DNA of 46,783 nt, taken from the NCBI GenBank assembly GCA_043822065.1, contig JBDRCC010000019.1, forward strand, positions 1-46,783. Reading direction: 5' to 3'. Under the pieces are notes generated by a model, which made no database searches, had not been told where the DNA came from, and saw only the letters and a list, made by a program, of their open reading frames with translations. Below, in pieces: positions 39,285-46,783 of this stretch; the first letter of the stretch is position 1, and every line of letters starts with the position of its first letter. The translations under genes and the position numbers were made by a program. The DNA comes from JBDRCC01 sp043822065 [NCBI: archaeon] (GTDB lineage Archaea > Undinarchaeota > CAZHTU01).

Positions 39285-40243
39285 CTAGACACCACCAAGA
39301 CGCTGGTTGAGCCGCGGACATGATAGGTGTATGCGGCGTCCACCTTGACCAGAGGAAATACTTCATCAGTCGCTAGCGGCTTCATCTTGAGGGTGCACTT
39401 CAGCTGGGCGTAGGTGCCGTCAATAAGGTTAACGTTTGCTTTTGACCTGCGCGTAGCATCCGTGCCCGTAAAGTCGCACAATGTCGGGTCGCTCGCTATC
39501 TCAGCTGCGGTCGGGAATGTTAGCTCGGAGGGTATAACAAGGGTTACGCTGTCGACGCAATGCGTCCGGCTTTTGCCGCATTCGGACCCGATAGAGGGAT
39601 CGGCGCCCATTTGCACAAAACCCTGGTCGACCTTTTCTAGAAGAACGGTCAGTGTTACGGTATTAGTGTCTGCAGAGTATACCACCGGCTCGTAAACCTT
39701 TATGTCCATCATGAGCGGAGCAGGCTGGACTCCTGATTTGGAGGACGGGAGCTGCTGGCTTGACGCGCGGAGCTCGTTTACCCGTGACTGCTTGAGAATT
39801 GGAAACTCCTTCCAGGCTGAGGACGTGTAGTCGTAGCTGATGTCTGTAGAGAACGTGAACGGGTACTGCATCTCACCCTCGACAATGTCCGGCGCCTGGA
39901 GCTTCCAGACGAACTCGTGGGTTTCGCCCTGGGATTTTAGCTCGATGTTCGGCCCCCTGATGCTTACTTTATCACTAATATAGGTCGTGCCGGTCCCGGG
40001 GTAGGGCTTGAAGTTTCCGTGGAGGAAAAGGTCTGCCTGGACGTTTTCTGCCCGGAAGGCGCCGCTGTTCTGGACTATCAGGGAAAGGTCGACCCGGTCG
40101 TTTTCAGTGACCTGAGGGAGGGACGGGGTAAAGCTGACGATTTCGATTGCCGTCGCCTTCTGGATGACTGACCCGCCTCCAGTAAGGCATCCTAAGACAA
40201 GGACTACGAGCAGTGGCAGTGCGTATTTCATGCTGTTGTTCAT
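39281..40243 (-). CDS. Array lipoprotein 2 (320 residues)
   Basis: Lipobox LVLGC (Cys19; Cys15 if the ATG of MKYAL is used). The first domain reads IEIVSFTPSLPQVTENDRVD and LIVQNSGAFRAENVQADLF. The second has MMDIKVYEPVVYSAD, a cysteine-containing core (GSECGKSRTHC, LCDFTGTD), and ends LKCTLKM before a Tyr-rich strand (VDAAYTYHVRG). This is the same two-domain plan as its neighbours at low identity. ATGA junctions on both sides indicate strict co-translation. Confidence 0.85.
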   Translation of the reverse strand: MNNSMKYALPLLVVLVLGCLTGGGSVIQKATAIEIVSFTPSLPQVTENDRVDLSLIVQNSGAFRAENVQADLFLHGNFKPYPGTGTTYISDKVSIRGPNIELKSQGETHEFVWKLQAPDIVEGEMQYPFTFSTDISYDYTSSAWKEFPILKQSRVNELRASSQQLPSSKSGVQPAPLMMDIKVYEPVVYSADTNTVTLTVLLEKVDQGFVQMGADPSIGSECGKSRTHCVDSVTLVIPSELTFPTAAEIASDPTLCDFTGTDATRRSKANVNLIDGTYAQLKCTLKMKPLATDEVFPLVKVDAAYTYHVRGSTSVLVVSR

Positions 40244-41157
40244 GGCTCTACGTTAATATTAATGTTTTTGTTAATTGCGTAGCGGTAGTTCGCCTTCGCG
40301 ACGATGACTGGGAAGCCTTCGGTGTAGTTGCAGGATTTTATTGTTGGATCATATGTCATGTTTATGTCTAGTATACAGCTTACCCTTGCGTTCTGGCCTT
40401 TCCAAAGGGAAATAGAGCTGACGGTTACGGGAGCCCAAATAGTGCCTTTTTTCAAACCGCTGCAGTTGAATGTATTATTGTGCCAATCGCTTTGGAGCTC
40501 AACCTCGACGAAATCCACTACGTTGAGGCCTGCTGCGCCCTTTACCGAGCCGCCGCCGACATTGTTAAGGATTATCTCGAAAGCAGTTTGTGAACTGCAG
40601 TCCTGGTCGACCTGTATCGGATCCTCAATCTGGAGGTCGAGGGATATCGGGCCCATGGTTTTCTGGGTCGTCCCCTTCTTCGCCTCATAGGTGCTCTCCC
40701 TGAGCTCGTTGAGGCGGTCGATTGTGAAGACCGGGACTTCGCGCATTATCAGTGTGGAGTAGTCGTATGCCAGCTCGACATCAACGCTCTGCGCCTCCGG
40801 AAATTCGACGTCTGGAGCTTTCACTGAGAAGTAAGTCTGGGAGGTTCCGCCAGGCACCCTTGCGCGCTCGTCCGGGGCGAACAGGTCGGTCTCGCCCCCA
40901 GAGACTTTTGTGACGGTAAGGCGGCCTGCCCTCTTGCTTGCGACGCCTATATTCGCGGCATCCGAGCCGCCGACATTCTGGTATTGCAGGAAAAGCCCGA
41001 TTTCCTCGCCGGCGCGCATCGGGTTCTTGTCAAGCTCGAAAGAGACTACCCTAAGCCCCTCAGGAGATAAAGTGAATGTGTCTGCGCCGCCTCCCTGCTG
41101 GTTCAGGCAGCCTAAGGCAAGGACAATAAGGACCAATGCAAATGCGTGTCTGCGCAT
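40240..41157 (-). CDS. Array lipoprotein 3 (305 residues, first gene of its operon)
   Basis: Lipobox LALGC (Cys17). The first domain contains LRVVSFELDKNPMRAGEEIG and YQNVGGSDAANIGV, and the second starts MGPISLDLQIEDPIQV and includes DCSSQ, FNCSGLKKG and ARVSCILD. A minus-strand TATA CTTTATATTATC (about 41173-41184) stands ~20 bases before the ATG, so this gene begins a three-gene transcript (3, 2, 1). Confidence 0.85.
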   Translation of the reverse strand: MRRHAFALVLIVLALGCLNQQGGGADTFTLSPEGLRVVSFELDKNPMRAGEEIGLFLQYQNVGGSDAANIGVASKRAGRLTVTKVSGGETDLFAPDERARVPGGTSQTYFSVKAPDVEFPEAQSVDVELAYDYSTLIMREVPVFTIDRLNELRESTYEAKKGTTQKTMGPISLDLQIEDPIQVDQDCSSQTAFEIILNNVGGGSVKGAAGLNVVDFVEVELQSDWHNNTFNCSGLKKGTIWAPVTVSSISLWKGQNARVSCILDINMTYDPTIKSCNYTEGFPVIVAKANYRYAINKNININVEP

Positions 41158-41199
41158 GCTATCCCCTAAGGCGTTGATAATATAAAGATTTTCTTATGG

Positions 41200-42201
41200 C
41201 TAAGACGGCGCCAAACCGCCAGTGCCGACGACTTTTATGTTTGTCTTGCCCTCTATCTGGTAGTTGTAGGATGCAATGGCGTAGGCGCTGTACAGCCGCT
41301 CGAAGGAGGGGTCAACGTCGTCAGGCAGTGTCACGTTGAGGTTGCAGGTGACGTAGCCTGTCTCCGCGCCGACCATCTGAAGCTTGGGTATGTCTACGAC
41401 ATATTCGCTTCCAGATGATGTTGCCAGAACATCATTGCACTCCATGAGCGCGTAGTACTGTGGGTTTGGCTTTGTCATCCGGATAGTGACCTTGTCAATG
41501 CAGCCGAGCTCGTCGTGGCAGCCGGTGCCCTTGTCAATGGCTTTTACCACGCCGGTGCCGACGTCCTTGATGTTGATTGTTATCGGGACTATCCGCTCAG
41601 AGTAGGAGCCGGTCTCATCCTTCGAGACAACTATCTGCGACTGCGGGACGACTATCTCAACTGAGACAGGGCCTGCGCTGGAGGACGCGGAAGTGCCCTG
41701 CGGCTCGGTGCTCTGCTTCCGGTGCTCATAAAGCCGCTGCCTGGTCAGCATGACAAAATCAGCCCTGCCCTCGCTGATGTAGTTGTAGGTGACAATGCCG
41801 CGGATTTCATGCTCGCGCGTGCTGATGTCTGACGGCGCCAAAACCTCCCAGAAAACAAGCGCGGCGTCGCCAGGGAAGTTGTTCGTAACGTCCGGCGGGT
41901 CCATGTCGGATGGGGCGCCGCGCGGCCCTGCCTGGAGGGAGAAGCCGCCGGGGAGTGAAAGGCGCGGGCCTATCTGGCTCGCCTTTGCGTTCCCGACATT
42001 GAGCAGGTCCATTGATATTGTGAATACCTCGCTGGAGTAAATCTCCTCGAAGTCAGGCTGGAAGTAGTTAATCTTGATGCCATGCCCGTATTCAACAACT
42101 GCGTCGGAAGGCCGGACTGGAAGGTTGCCCCTGCTGGTTTCTGTGAGGCACCCTAGTACAAGGAATAGTGCAAGAATGCAAAGTGATGCTGTTTTCGTCA
42201 T
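41200..42201 (-). CDS. Array lipoprotein 4 (333 residues)
   Basis: The start at 42201 gives a compact signal peptide ending LVLGC (Cys18). A further ATG six codons upstream (42219) sits too near the TATA element ACATAAATACC to be transcribed as a leader. The first domain has INYFQPDFEEIYSSEV and LLNVGNAKASQIG, and the second has AGPVSVEIVVPQSQIVV with GCHDELGC, LMECND and GYVTCNLN. It forms its own short transcript between two other operons of the array. No enzymatic residues are recognised. Confidence 0.85.
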   Translation of the reverse strand: MTKTASLCILALFLVLGCLTETSRGNLPVRPSDAVVEYGHGIKINYFQPDFEEIYSSEVFTISMDLLNVGNAKASQIGPRLSLPGGFSLQAGPRGAPSDMDPPDVTNNFPGDAALVFWEVLAPSDISTREHEIRGIVTYNYISEGRADFVMLTRQRLYEHRKQSTEPQGTSASSSAGPVSVEIVVPQSQIVVSKDETGSYSERIVPITINIKDVGTGVVKAIDKGTGCHDELGCIDKVTIRMTKPNPQYYALMECNDVLATSSGSEYVVDIPKLQMVGAETGYVTCNLNVTLPDDVDPSFERLYSAYAIASYNYQIEGKTNIKVVGTGGLAPS

Positions 42202-42229
42202 AGGCAAGCTAAAGCGCATGGTATTTATG

Positions 42230-42286
42230 TTTTTTGCCCCAGGAGGGGATTAAGAAAATCCCCTCAGGAGAGGGCCCCGCAAAAAA
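42230..42286. terminator. Nested hairpin between two array operons
   Basis: GAGGGGATT-AAGAA-AATCCCCTC (42243-42265) is a perfect nine-pair stem with a five-base loop. It is enclosed by TTTTTTGC (42230-42237) and GCAAAAAA (42279-42286), which are also complementary. Read on the minus strand it follows array gene 5 and contains a T-run, so a terminator is likely, but the double stem is unusually elaborate. Confidence 0.5.
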
Positions 42287-42296
42287 TAAAAGGGGG

Positions 42297-43244
42297 CTAA
42301 ATTGTCTGTGTGCCGATTATTACAATCGTGGCGTACTCGTCTATCTGGTACCTGTACCTTGCGACCGCGGTGAACTCGTAGGTGTTCTCCGTGTCCTTGT
42401 TCAGCGCCCTGAGCCTGCAGGTCAGTGACCTGTGCTTGCCGCTTAGAAGCTGCAGCCTCTGCGGGTCAAGCTGGAGGGTCAGAAGGCCTCCGCCAGCGCC
42501 GAGCGTTCCTGAAAAGTCGCAGTACTCGCCAATCTCGAACCCTGCTGGAACTATTAGGTCCACGGCGTCCATTATGTCGTATCCGCCGTCAACGTACGAA
42601 TACTGCTGCGAGCGGACTGCGCCGTTGCCTATGTTCTCTATGTCGACCGAAATCGTAAAGGTGTCAAACCTGTCCGAAACGATGACCGGGTTCTTTGTCG
42701 ACTGGATGGTTACCAGCAGCGGACCCTCTGACGAGGACATCTCGAGCGGGTAGTTTGTCAGCCCGAGGTCCTTCTTCGCATCCCATTCGGCTTTGGGGAC
42801 TACGGGGACGTCGACTCTTCCAAAGGAGGTATAGTCGTACTGGATTCTTCCAGTAAGGGTTACAACGTCCCTAAGCCCTAGTTCCCGTTTGGGAATTGTG
42901 AAGATGAAGGAGTAGTCCTGGACTTCCCCTTCGCTCACGTCACTGGGCGGGTCAAGGCTTCCGAGTTCGGCAGTCGTTGTCCCGATGAAGTCCTCGAAGT
43001 TGAGGACCTCTGCGTGTATGTTCGAGGCAAGCGAATCGCCGACGTTCTGGAGCTCCAGGAAAACCTCGAACGTCTCCGTTCCTGTTCCCTGGAATTCCGA
43101 GGACTCGGGCTCAAACTGGGTTATCACTAACCCAGTCCTTGTCCCTGTATACTGCGGCCCGGAGGGTGCGGTTTCGATGCACCCGAGCACTAATACCAGC
43201 GCAAGCAGCGGTAGGTATTTCTTCAAGTTGTACACCTCGCTCAC
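42297..43244 (-). CDS. Array lipoprotein 5 (315 residues)
   Basis: Lipobox LVLGC (Cys22). The first domain includes LVITQFEPESSEFQG and LELQNVGDSLASNIHAE, with DYSFIFTIPKRELG. The second begins EGPLLVTIQSTKNPVIV, holds EYCDFSGTLG and RSLTCRLRAL, and ends with a Tyr-rich strand and the phrase ATIVIIG. Its start overlaps the end of the 479-residue member (ATGA at 43241-43244). A hairpin and T-rich run follow its stop. Confidence 0.85.
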   Translation of the reverse strand: MSEVYNLKKYLPLLALVLVLGCIETAPSGPQYTGTRTGLVITQFEPESSEFQGTGTETFEVFLELQNVGDSLASNIHAEVLNFEDFIGTTTAELGSLDPPSDVSEGEVQDYSFIFTIPKRELGLRDVVTLTGRIQYDYTSFGRVDVPVVPKAEWDAKKDLGLTNYPLEMSSSEGPLLVTIQSTKNPVIVSDRFDTFTISVDIENIGNGAVRSQQYSYVDGGYDIMDAVDLIVPAGFEIGEYCDFSGTLGAGGGLLTLQLDPQRLQLLSGKHRSLTCRLRALNKDTENTYEFTAVARYRYQIDEYATIVIIGTQTI

Positions 43245-44680
43245 TGGGCGTCGACTTCTATGCCGTCGACGGTCCTGGAAGCTGACTGCCCTTTGTACGA
43301 CACCTGCATGGTAAGCTTGTCCGGCTTGGCATATATCATGTCCGTTGAAGCCGGTACCTTGCCGAATGCGTCGACCGGGAAGTCGAGGTAGACCCTGAAC
43401 GGCCCAACATCGTCGGCGTTCATTCCGCCGGTAGTGCCAGCCGCCTCTTCAACCTTGTTTACCACAAGCTTGTAGGTCTTGCTGTCGTCGTTCCTTATGG
43501 TCGCTGACCACGGGGAGTTGGCGCAGTTTCCTGCAGTGCACTCGAAGAAGCTCGCGTTGGAGGAGCCGCTGTAAGCAGCGTCAACCGTCAATACGAGGTA
43601 GTTTCCGCTCGGGTCGCGGTTTGCGTCGCCTATTACCCACGGGTTTGCTGTCGAGCTCATCGGCAGGAGAGTGGATGTTGCTGCATCCCAGACCAGCACG
43701 GAGTAGTCGAACCCGTCCTGGATGTAGCCGAGTAGGTTGTCGACATGGTCACCCTGCGTGTCAAGGCTTACGTATGTCGCCTCGGAGAGGATGTCAAGGT
43801 TCGTTGTCTGCTCAAGCTCGTACCTGTAGTTGAGTATGGCGGTTATTGGGTACCTGCTCTCCCTGAGCGGCGCGTTTGACAGCTCAAGCCTGCAGGAGAA
43901 GTATTTCTCTCCGCCAATAAGCCTGAAGTTGTGTGCGCTCAGGATTGCACCGTTGGTCCTCGGGCCTGTGAAGTCACAGTCCGAAGTCCTGTGCAGGTCG
44001 TCCGGCAGGTCGATTGTTACTGAGTCGACGACGTCAATCTGGCCAGCGGCGTTCTTCACTATGCCCGTGCCGTCGTTGGAGACCAAAACCCTCAGGGTTA
44101 CGGTTCCGGAAGCTCCCGGGTCCGTCCTAAGCGGGTTCAGCGGCAGGACTGTGACCGCAATCGGCCCGTTCGAGCACTCCATGTTGGAGTCAAGCCCGAC
44201 GTCGCCGGTCTTCTGCCTCTGCCTCCATTCGTCGGATGGCATGTAGATTACATCTGCCTGGCCTGTCGAGACGAAGTCATAAGAAAGCCTGCCCCTTACG
44301 GTTGCAGTCTTTTTCTGGAGCGTCCCAATGTCTGAAGGCGCGTAAAGTACCCAGTCGGCTATGTCCGGTGCCGGGGCACCCTCGACGTATGCGTCTAGGT
44401 CAGATATGGTCTGCACTAACTCTTCGGTTCCCCTGTCAAGGCCGCCGAGGCTCGTCAGCTCTGCTGCGATTGACGATGCCGGCGAAGAGCCGAAATTTTC
44501 AACCTCCATTGTGAAGGTTATGCCCTCACCAATGTAGGCGCTTGGTATGCCAGCCGAGAAGGCATTTATCAGGACACCGTCCATGACTTCCGGCTCGCAT
44601 CTCTGTATTGTCCCGCCTCCGCTTGTGCCGCCTACGCAGCCCAAGACGAGAAGGGGCAATAGCAATAGTAGACGTTTCAT
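43241..44680 (-). CDS. Array lipoprotein 6, extended form (479 residues)
   Basis: Lipobox LVLGC (Cys15). Domains 1 and 2 follow the array plan (AGIPSAYIGEGITFTMEVENFG; NGPIAVTVLPLNPLRTD; SDCDFTGPRTNG; YFSCRLELS). About 165 extra residues at the C-terminus form another extracellular beta-rich unit (DNLLGYIQDGFDYSVLVWDA, FFECTAGNC, VGPFRVYLDFPVDAFG), not shared by the shorter members. It heads a two-gene transcript and has the best ribosome binding site in the array. Function unknown; adhesion or surface-layer support is a guess. Confidence 0.85.
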   Translation of the reverse strand: MKRLLLLLPLLVLGCVGGTSGGGTIQRCEPEVMDGVLINAFSAGIPSAYIGEGITFTMEVENFGSSPASSIAAELTSLGGLDRGTEELVQTISDLDAYVEGAPAPDIADWVLYAPSDIGTLQKKTATVRGRLSYDFVSTGQADVIYMPSDEWRQRQKTGDVGLDSNMECSNGPIAVTVLPLNPLRTDPGASGTVTLRVLVSNDGTGIVKNAAGQIDVVDSVTIDLPDDLHRTSDCDFTGPRTNGAILSAHNFRLIGGEKYFSCRLELSNAPLRESRYPITAILNYRYELEQTTNLDILSEATYVSLDTQGDHVDNLLGYIQDGFDYSVLVWDAATSTLLPMSSTANPWVIGDANRDPSGNYLVLTVDAAYSGSSNASFFECTAGNCANSPWSATIRNDDSKTYKLVVNKVEEAAGTTGGMNADDVGPFRVYLDFPVDAFGKVPASTDMIYAKPDKLTMQVSYKGQSASRTVDGIEVDAQ

Positions 44681-44687
44681 ATGCTAT

Positions 44688-44736
44688 ACCTCCTTTGGTA
44701 TTGGTATCATTATTCTTGCTTTTGGTCTATTTAAAC
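44688..44736 (-). promoter_or_regulatory. TATA box and consensus Shine-Dalgarno of array gene 6
   Basis: On the minus strand GTTTAAATAG (about 44727-44736) is followed by AAAGGAGGT (44688-44696), seven bases before the ATG at 44680. The 30-base leader and full SD contrast with the leaderless starts elsewhere in the window. Confidence 0.65.
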
Positions 44737-44764
44737 GTTGTTGTTACTGTTTGGGGACAATTTT

Positions 44765-46075
44765 TCAGCCAACTGCCTCTCCCCTGACAGTTACGAGGGT
44801 GTCCCTCGTGGCTGAATAGTAATAGTCCGCACCGGCGCGTATGCCGACGAGCTGCTGGAGGCTGACGGCATCCTTGTCGACGTTGAACCAGAGGACGTAG
44901 GTGTTGTACGTGCCTCCGCCGAGGAGGTCAAGGCTGTACCTCATATAGTTAAGGGCTTCGGCGTCACCAACAGGGGGCAGAGCCAGCAAAACCCATCCCT
45001 GTAGAGGTGGGGCTGGCCCTGGATCCGGAGTAGTGCCGGGGCTGGGGCTGACTTGAGTGGTAGATAACCCAACATACTTCCCTGCAGAGCAGGATAATAG
45101 ACTGGAACTAGGTAACATCGCTGGCTTGCAGAGCGTCTTTGTGAATATGTAGTACTCCGAATTTGAGGTGTCGTCGAACAGCCAGAGGTAGTCCCAGTTG
45201 ACCGAGCTTAGGGCATAGTCCGTTCCAGAAGCCGCGGAATTGTTGCAGTCCTTCTTGGCGCAGTACAGCATGCCAGCATCGGTGTCGGTCACGTTTGTGC
45301 CTGCCGGGATTACATACGCCTTCGGCACCTTCACCTGGATGGACTCAATCTTGTCAAGGTTCTGCTCGGCTACAGGGCCAGAGCCTTTGGCGGACATGAC
45401 CTTGCCCCCGCCGGAGTTTGTCAGGTCGATTCTTATTGGGAAAGAAGTGTCTGTGGCTGCCTGGAGGTCTGAGTAGTACATCACTGGCGCCGCCTTTATG
45501 TCGACGACCAGCGGGGCCTTGGTGTGCCCGCCGGAAGCCTGCGCCTGCCCGCCCTGCTCAGCCTGAACCTTCACTTCCTCTTTCTGGGTTATCAGGATGT
45601 CAGCCCAGCCCTCTGCCTTGTACCTGTAGTCGACACGGACGCCGAGGTTGTAACCCTGGGTGCCCATGAGGCCTTCAGGAGCCATAAGGTGCCACACCCA
45701 TTCGCGCTTGTCAGATGGGACTCCAGTTTCCAGGTCAAGCGGGTCAAGGTCGCTTGGAGCCCAAGAGGTGATGGTAGTTCCGCCAGCGCCCATTAGCTTG
45801 CCCATCCGGTAGAGGCTCGCAGTAACCTCCTTTGCAGGGTATTCCCCGTTGTTCGCAATCTCAAGGTTTACGCCGACGGTGTCCCCGGCGGCAATCTCCT
45901 TTTGGTCAGGGTAGAACTCTATTATCGCAAGCCCGGGCGCGGCAATGAGCGCCCCGCCCTTGCCAAGCTTGCTAGGCGAGAAGTTGAGCTTCCCTGACAT
46001 AACGAAGTAGAGCACGCCGGCTAGTATTAGTAATACTATTAGTGCGGCTGCTATGGGCGTCTTTTTATCCGACAT
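44765..46075 (-). CDS. Array protein 7, anchored by an N-terminal helix (436 residues)
   Basis: No lipobox; residues ~8-26 (IAAALIVLLILAGVLYFVM) are a single membrane anchor after a basic start. Domain 1 has LAIIEFYPDQKEIAAGDTVG and EIANNGEYPAKEVTASLY. Domain 2 contains LVVDIKAAPVMYYSDLQ, YCAKKDCNN, and CKPAMLPSSSLLSC. A Pro/Gly/Thr-rich linker (SPSPGTTPDPGPAPP) leads to a short C-terminal strand region. It overlaps the upstream partial gene by 11 bases. It shares the array plan but is tethered by a peptide helix instead of lipid. Confidence 0.82.
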   Translation of the reverse strand: MSDKKTPIAAALIVLLILAGVLYFVMSGKLNFSPSKLGKGGALIAAPGLAIIEFYPDQKEIAAGDTVGVNLEIANNGEYPAKEVTASLYRMGKLMGAGGTTITSWAPSDLDPLDLETGVPSDKREWVWHLMAPEGLMGTQGYNLGVRVDYRYKAEGWADILITQKEEVKVQAEQGGQAQASGGHTKAPLVVDIKAAPVMYYSDLQAATDTSFPIRIDLTNSGGGKVMSAKGSGPVAEQNLDKIESIQVKVPKAYVIPAGTNVTDTDAGMLYCAKKDCNNSAASGTDYALSSVNWDYLWLFDDTSNSEYYIFTKTLCKPAMLPSSSLLSCSAGKYVGLSTTQVSPSPGTTPDPGPAPPLQGWVLLALPPVGDAEALNYMRYSLDLLGGGTYNTYVLWFNVDKDAVSLQQLVGIRAGADYYYSATRDTLVTVRGEAVG

Positions 46076-46783
46076 TTGTTATCATCACCGGCTTTGTCTG
46101 GTAGACGACGTTCATCGTGTATTTTGCGTTGACAGTTACCTTGAAGCTGTCCTGTGTAAATGTTTGCGGATTTAGAGGGGAGTCTGTAGTCGTGTAATCT
46201 GGGTTAGGCGCAATCCATATGACGTACTGCTCCGGGCGGCTTGACATGGTGCTGATTTTTGCAGGGCGGAGCTTCATAATCTGGTAGTCTGGGTAGCTGG
46301 TGAACAATAAGCATTTCCCAGTATCCGGGTCGACGCCGTCGTCCCAGCACCCATGGCAGTTATCCGTCTGCTTGGTTCCTCCGCAGTATGCCCTCCCGCC
46401 TGCGATGTGCTCCTTTGGGACAAAGACAAAGCCGTCGTCAAGCTCTATCGTCAGTTCCTCGACGCAGTTCGGGATTATCCCCTGCGCCAGGCTGTTCGTC
46501 GCGTAGCCGCAGATGTCACGGATTTTTGATGCATCATCAGTATCAGCTAATGCCGTAAGAAGCGAACCTAGGGGTGGTTGCGTAACCGTGCCGTCGAAGT
46601 CTGCATCAATTTGGTCGGTGTTTACAACAGCAAACACCTCGCCGCTGAGGGCATATTCGAGGGTTATCTTGATTGGGATGATGTTCTGCTGGTCTTCCCA
46701 GCCGCCGTAGGTGCCTGACCCTGGCTTATAGTTGAGAATGACCGGGCGCGCCGGGACGTCGACCTTGACGCGGACCGGCGCTG
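46065..46783 (-). CDS. Array protein 8, C-terminal part (5' end outside window)
   Basis: The frame is open from the edge. The visible part starts APVRVKVDVPARPVILNYKPG, the phrase that opens domain 2 in every member of the array, so the first domain lies outside the window. It continues with IPIKITLEYALSGEV and cysteine-rich loops (RDICGYATNS, IPNCVEEL, YCGGTKQTDNCHGCWDDG, TGKCLLF) that probably form several disulfides. An internal GTG at 46637 is not the real start. It is probably co-transcribed with array protein 7, which it overlaps. Confidence 0.82.
   Translation of the reverse strand, partial: APVRVKVDVPARPVILNYKPGSGTYGGWEDQQNIIPIKITLEYALSGEVFAVVNTDQIDADFDGTVTQPPLGSLLTALADTDDASKIRDICGYATNSLAQGIIPNCVEELTIELDDGFVFVPKEHIAGGRAYCGGTKQTDNCHGCWDDGVDPDTGKCLLFTSYPDYQIMKLRPAKISTMSSRPEQYVIWIAPNPDYTTTDSPLNPQTFTQDSFKVTVNAKYTMNVVYQTKPVMITNVG

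Noticed and set aside
1-46783. tRNA or rRNA genes
   Set aside because: I looked in the short intergenic gaps on both strands for the T-loop consensus and for cloverleaf arms and saw none; a covariance search (tRNAscan-SE, Infernal) would be decisive.

Overview
The window is from an archaeal chromosome. Archaeal or archaeal/eukaryotic signatures include deoxyhypusine synthase, a PriS-type primase with a GINS subunit, ribosomal proteins L44e and S27e, aIF2-alpha, Nop10, a PAC2 proteasome-assembly protein, the archaeal FBP aldolase/phosphatase, archaeal asparagine synthetase A, endonuclease Q, a tetraether-lipid-synthase-like radical SAM enzyme, and TATA-box promoters with short or no leaders. 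The primase is a single chain joining PriS to the C-terminal Fe-S domain of PriL, an arrangement known from DPANN archaea such as Nanoarchaeum. A DPANN-type archaeon is my best inference; I cannot fix the phylum. Coding density is very high, many neighbours share ATGA or TAATG junctions, and no gene-free stretch exceeds about 260 bases. I found no tRNA, rRNA, CRISPR array or IS element.

Layout. 1-2.5 kb (minus): deoxyhypusine synthase (cut by the edge), an unknown protein, and a KaiC-type ATPase with a huge charged coiled coil. 2.6-6.8 kb (plus): a tiny zinc-ribbon protein, a ZIP metal transporter, and a two-subunit ATP-citrate lyase. 6.8-13 kb (minus): a Cys-rich DUF6485 protein, a Nudix hydrolase and the Tes-like enzyme; the porCDAB pyruvate:ferredoxin oxidoreductase operon; an endonuclease IV-like protein. 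13-15.8 kb (plus): B12-dependent ribonucleotide reductase coupled to cobalamin adenosyltransferase. 15.8-20.2 kb: Lrp/AsnC regulator divergent from asparagine synthetase A, a ferredoxin, a DUF1858 protein, iscS-iscU, then archease-rtcB. 21.7-26.6 kb: MazG, two membrane proteins, a membrane-anchored protein with three thioredoxin folds plus a DsbA, and a PQQ-propeller lipoprotein. 26.7-31.6 kb: FBP aldolase/phosphatase, two large unrecognised proteins and two small membrane proteins. 31.6-38.3 kb (plus): an information-processing run (primase, GINS, L44e, S27e, aIF2-alpha, Nop10, PAC2, EndoQ). EndoQ carries a 516-residue LAGLIDADG intein that also contains an apparent helix-turn-helix. 38.3 kb to the edge (minus): eight tandem, diverged surface proteins, six of them lipoproteins.

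How the genes fit together. ATP-citrate lyase (acetyl-CoA plus oxaloacetate from citrate), pyruvate synthase and the gluconeogenic FBP aldolase/phosphatase outline a route from citrate or CO2-derived carbon to sugars, though the missing steps lie outside the window. Ferredoxin, IscS/IscU and several Fe-S enzymes form a redox theme. The Dsb-like proteins are plausible folding factors for the Cys-containing lipoprotein array. The most unusual items are the EndoQ intein with its extra DNA-binding module, the fused primase, the lipoprotein array, the triple-thioredoxin protein, the two large orphan proteins, and a duplicated cobO 3' end that differs from the original only at synonymous positions.
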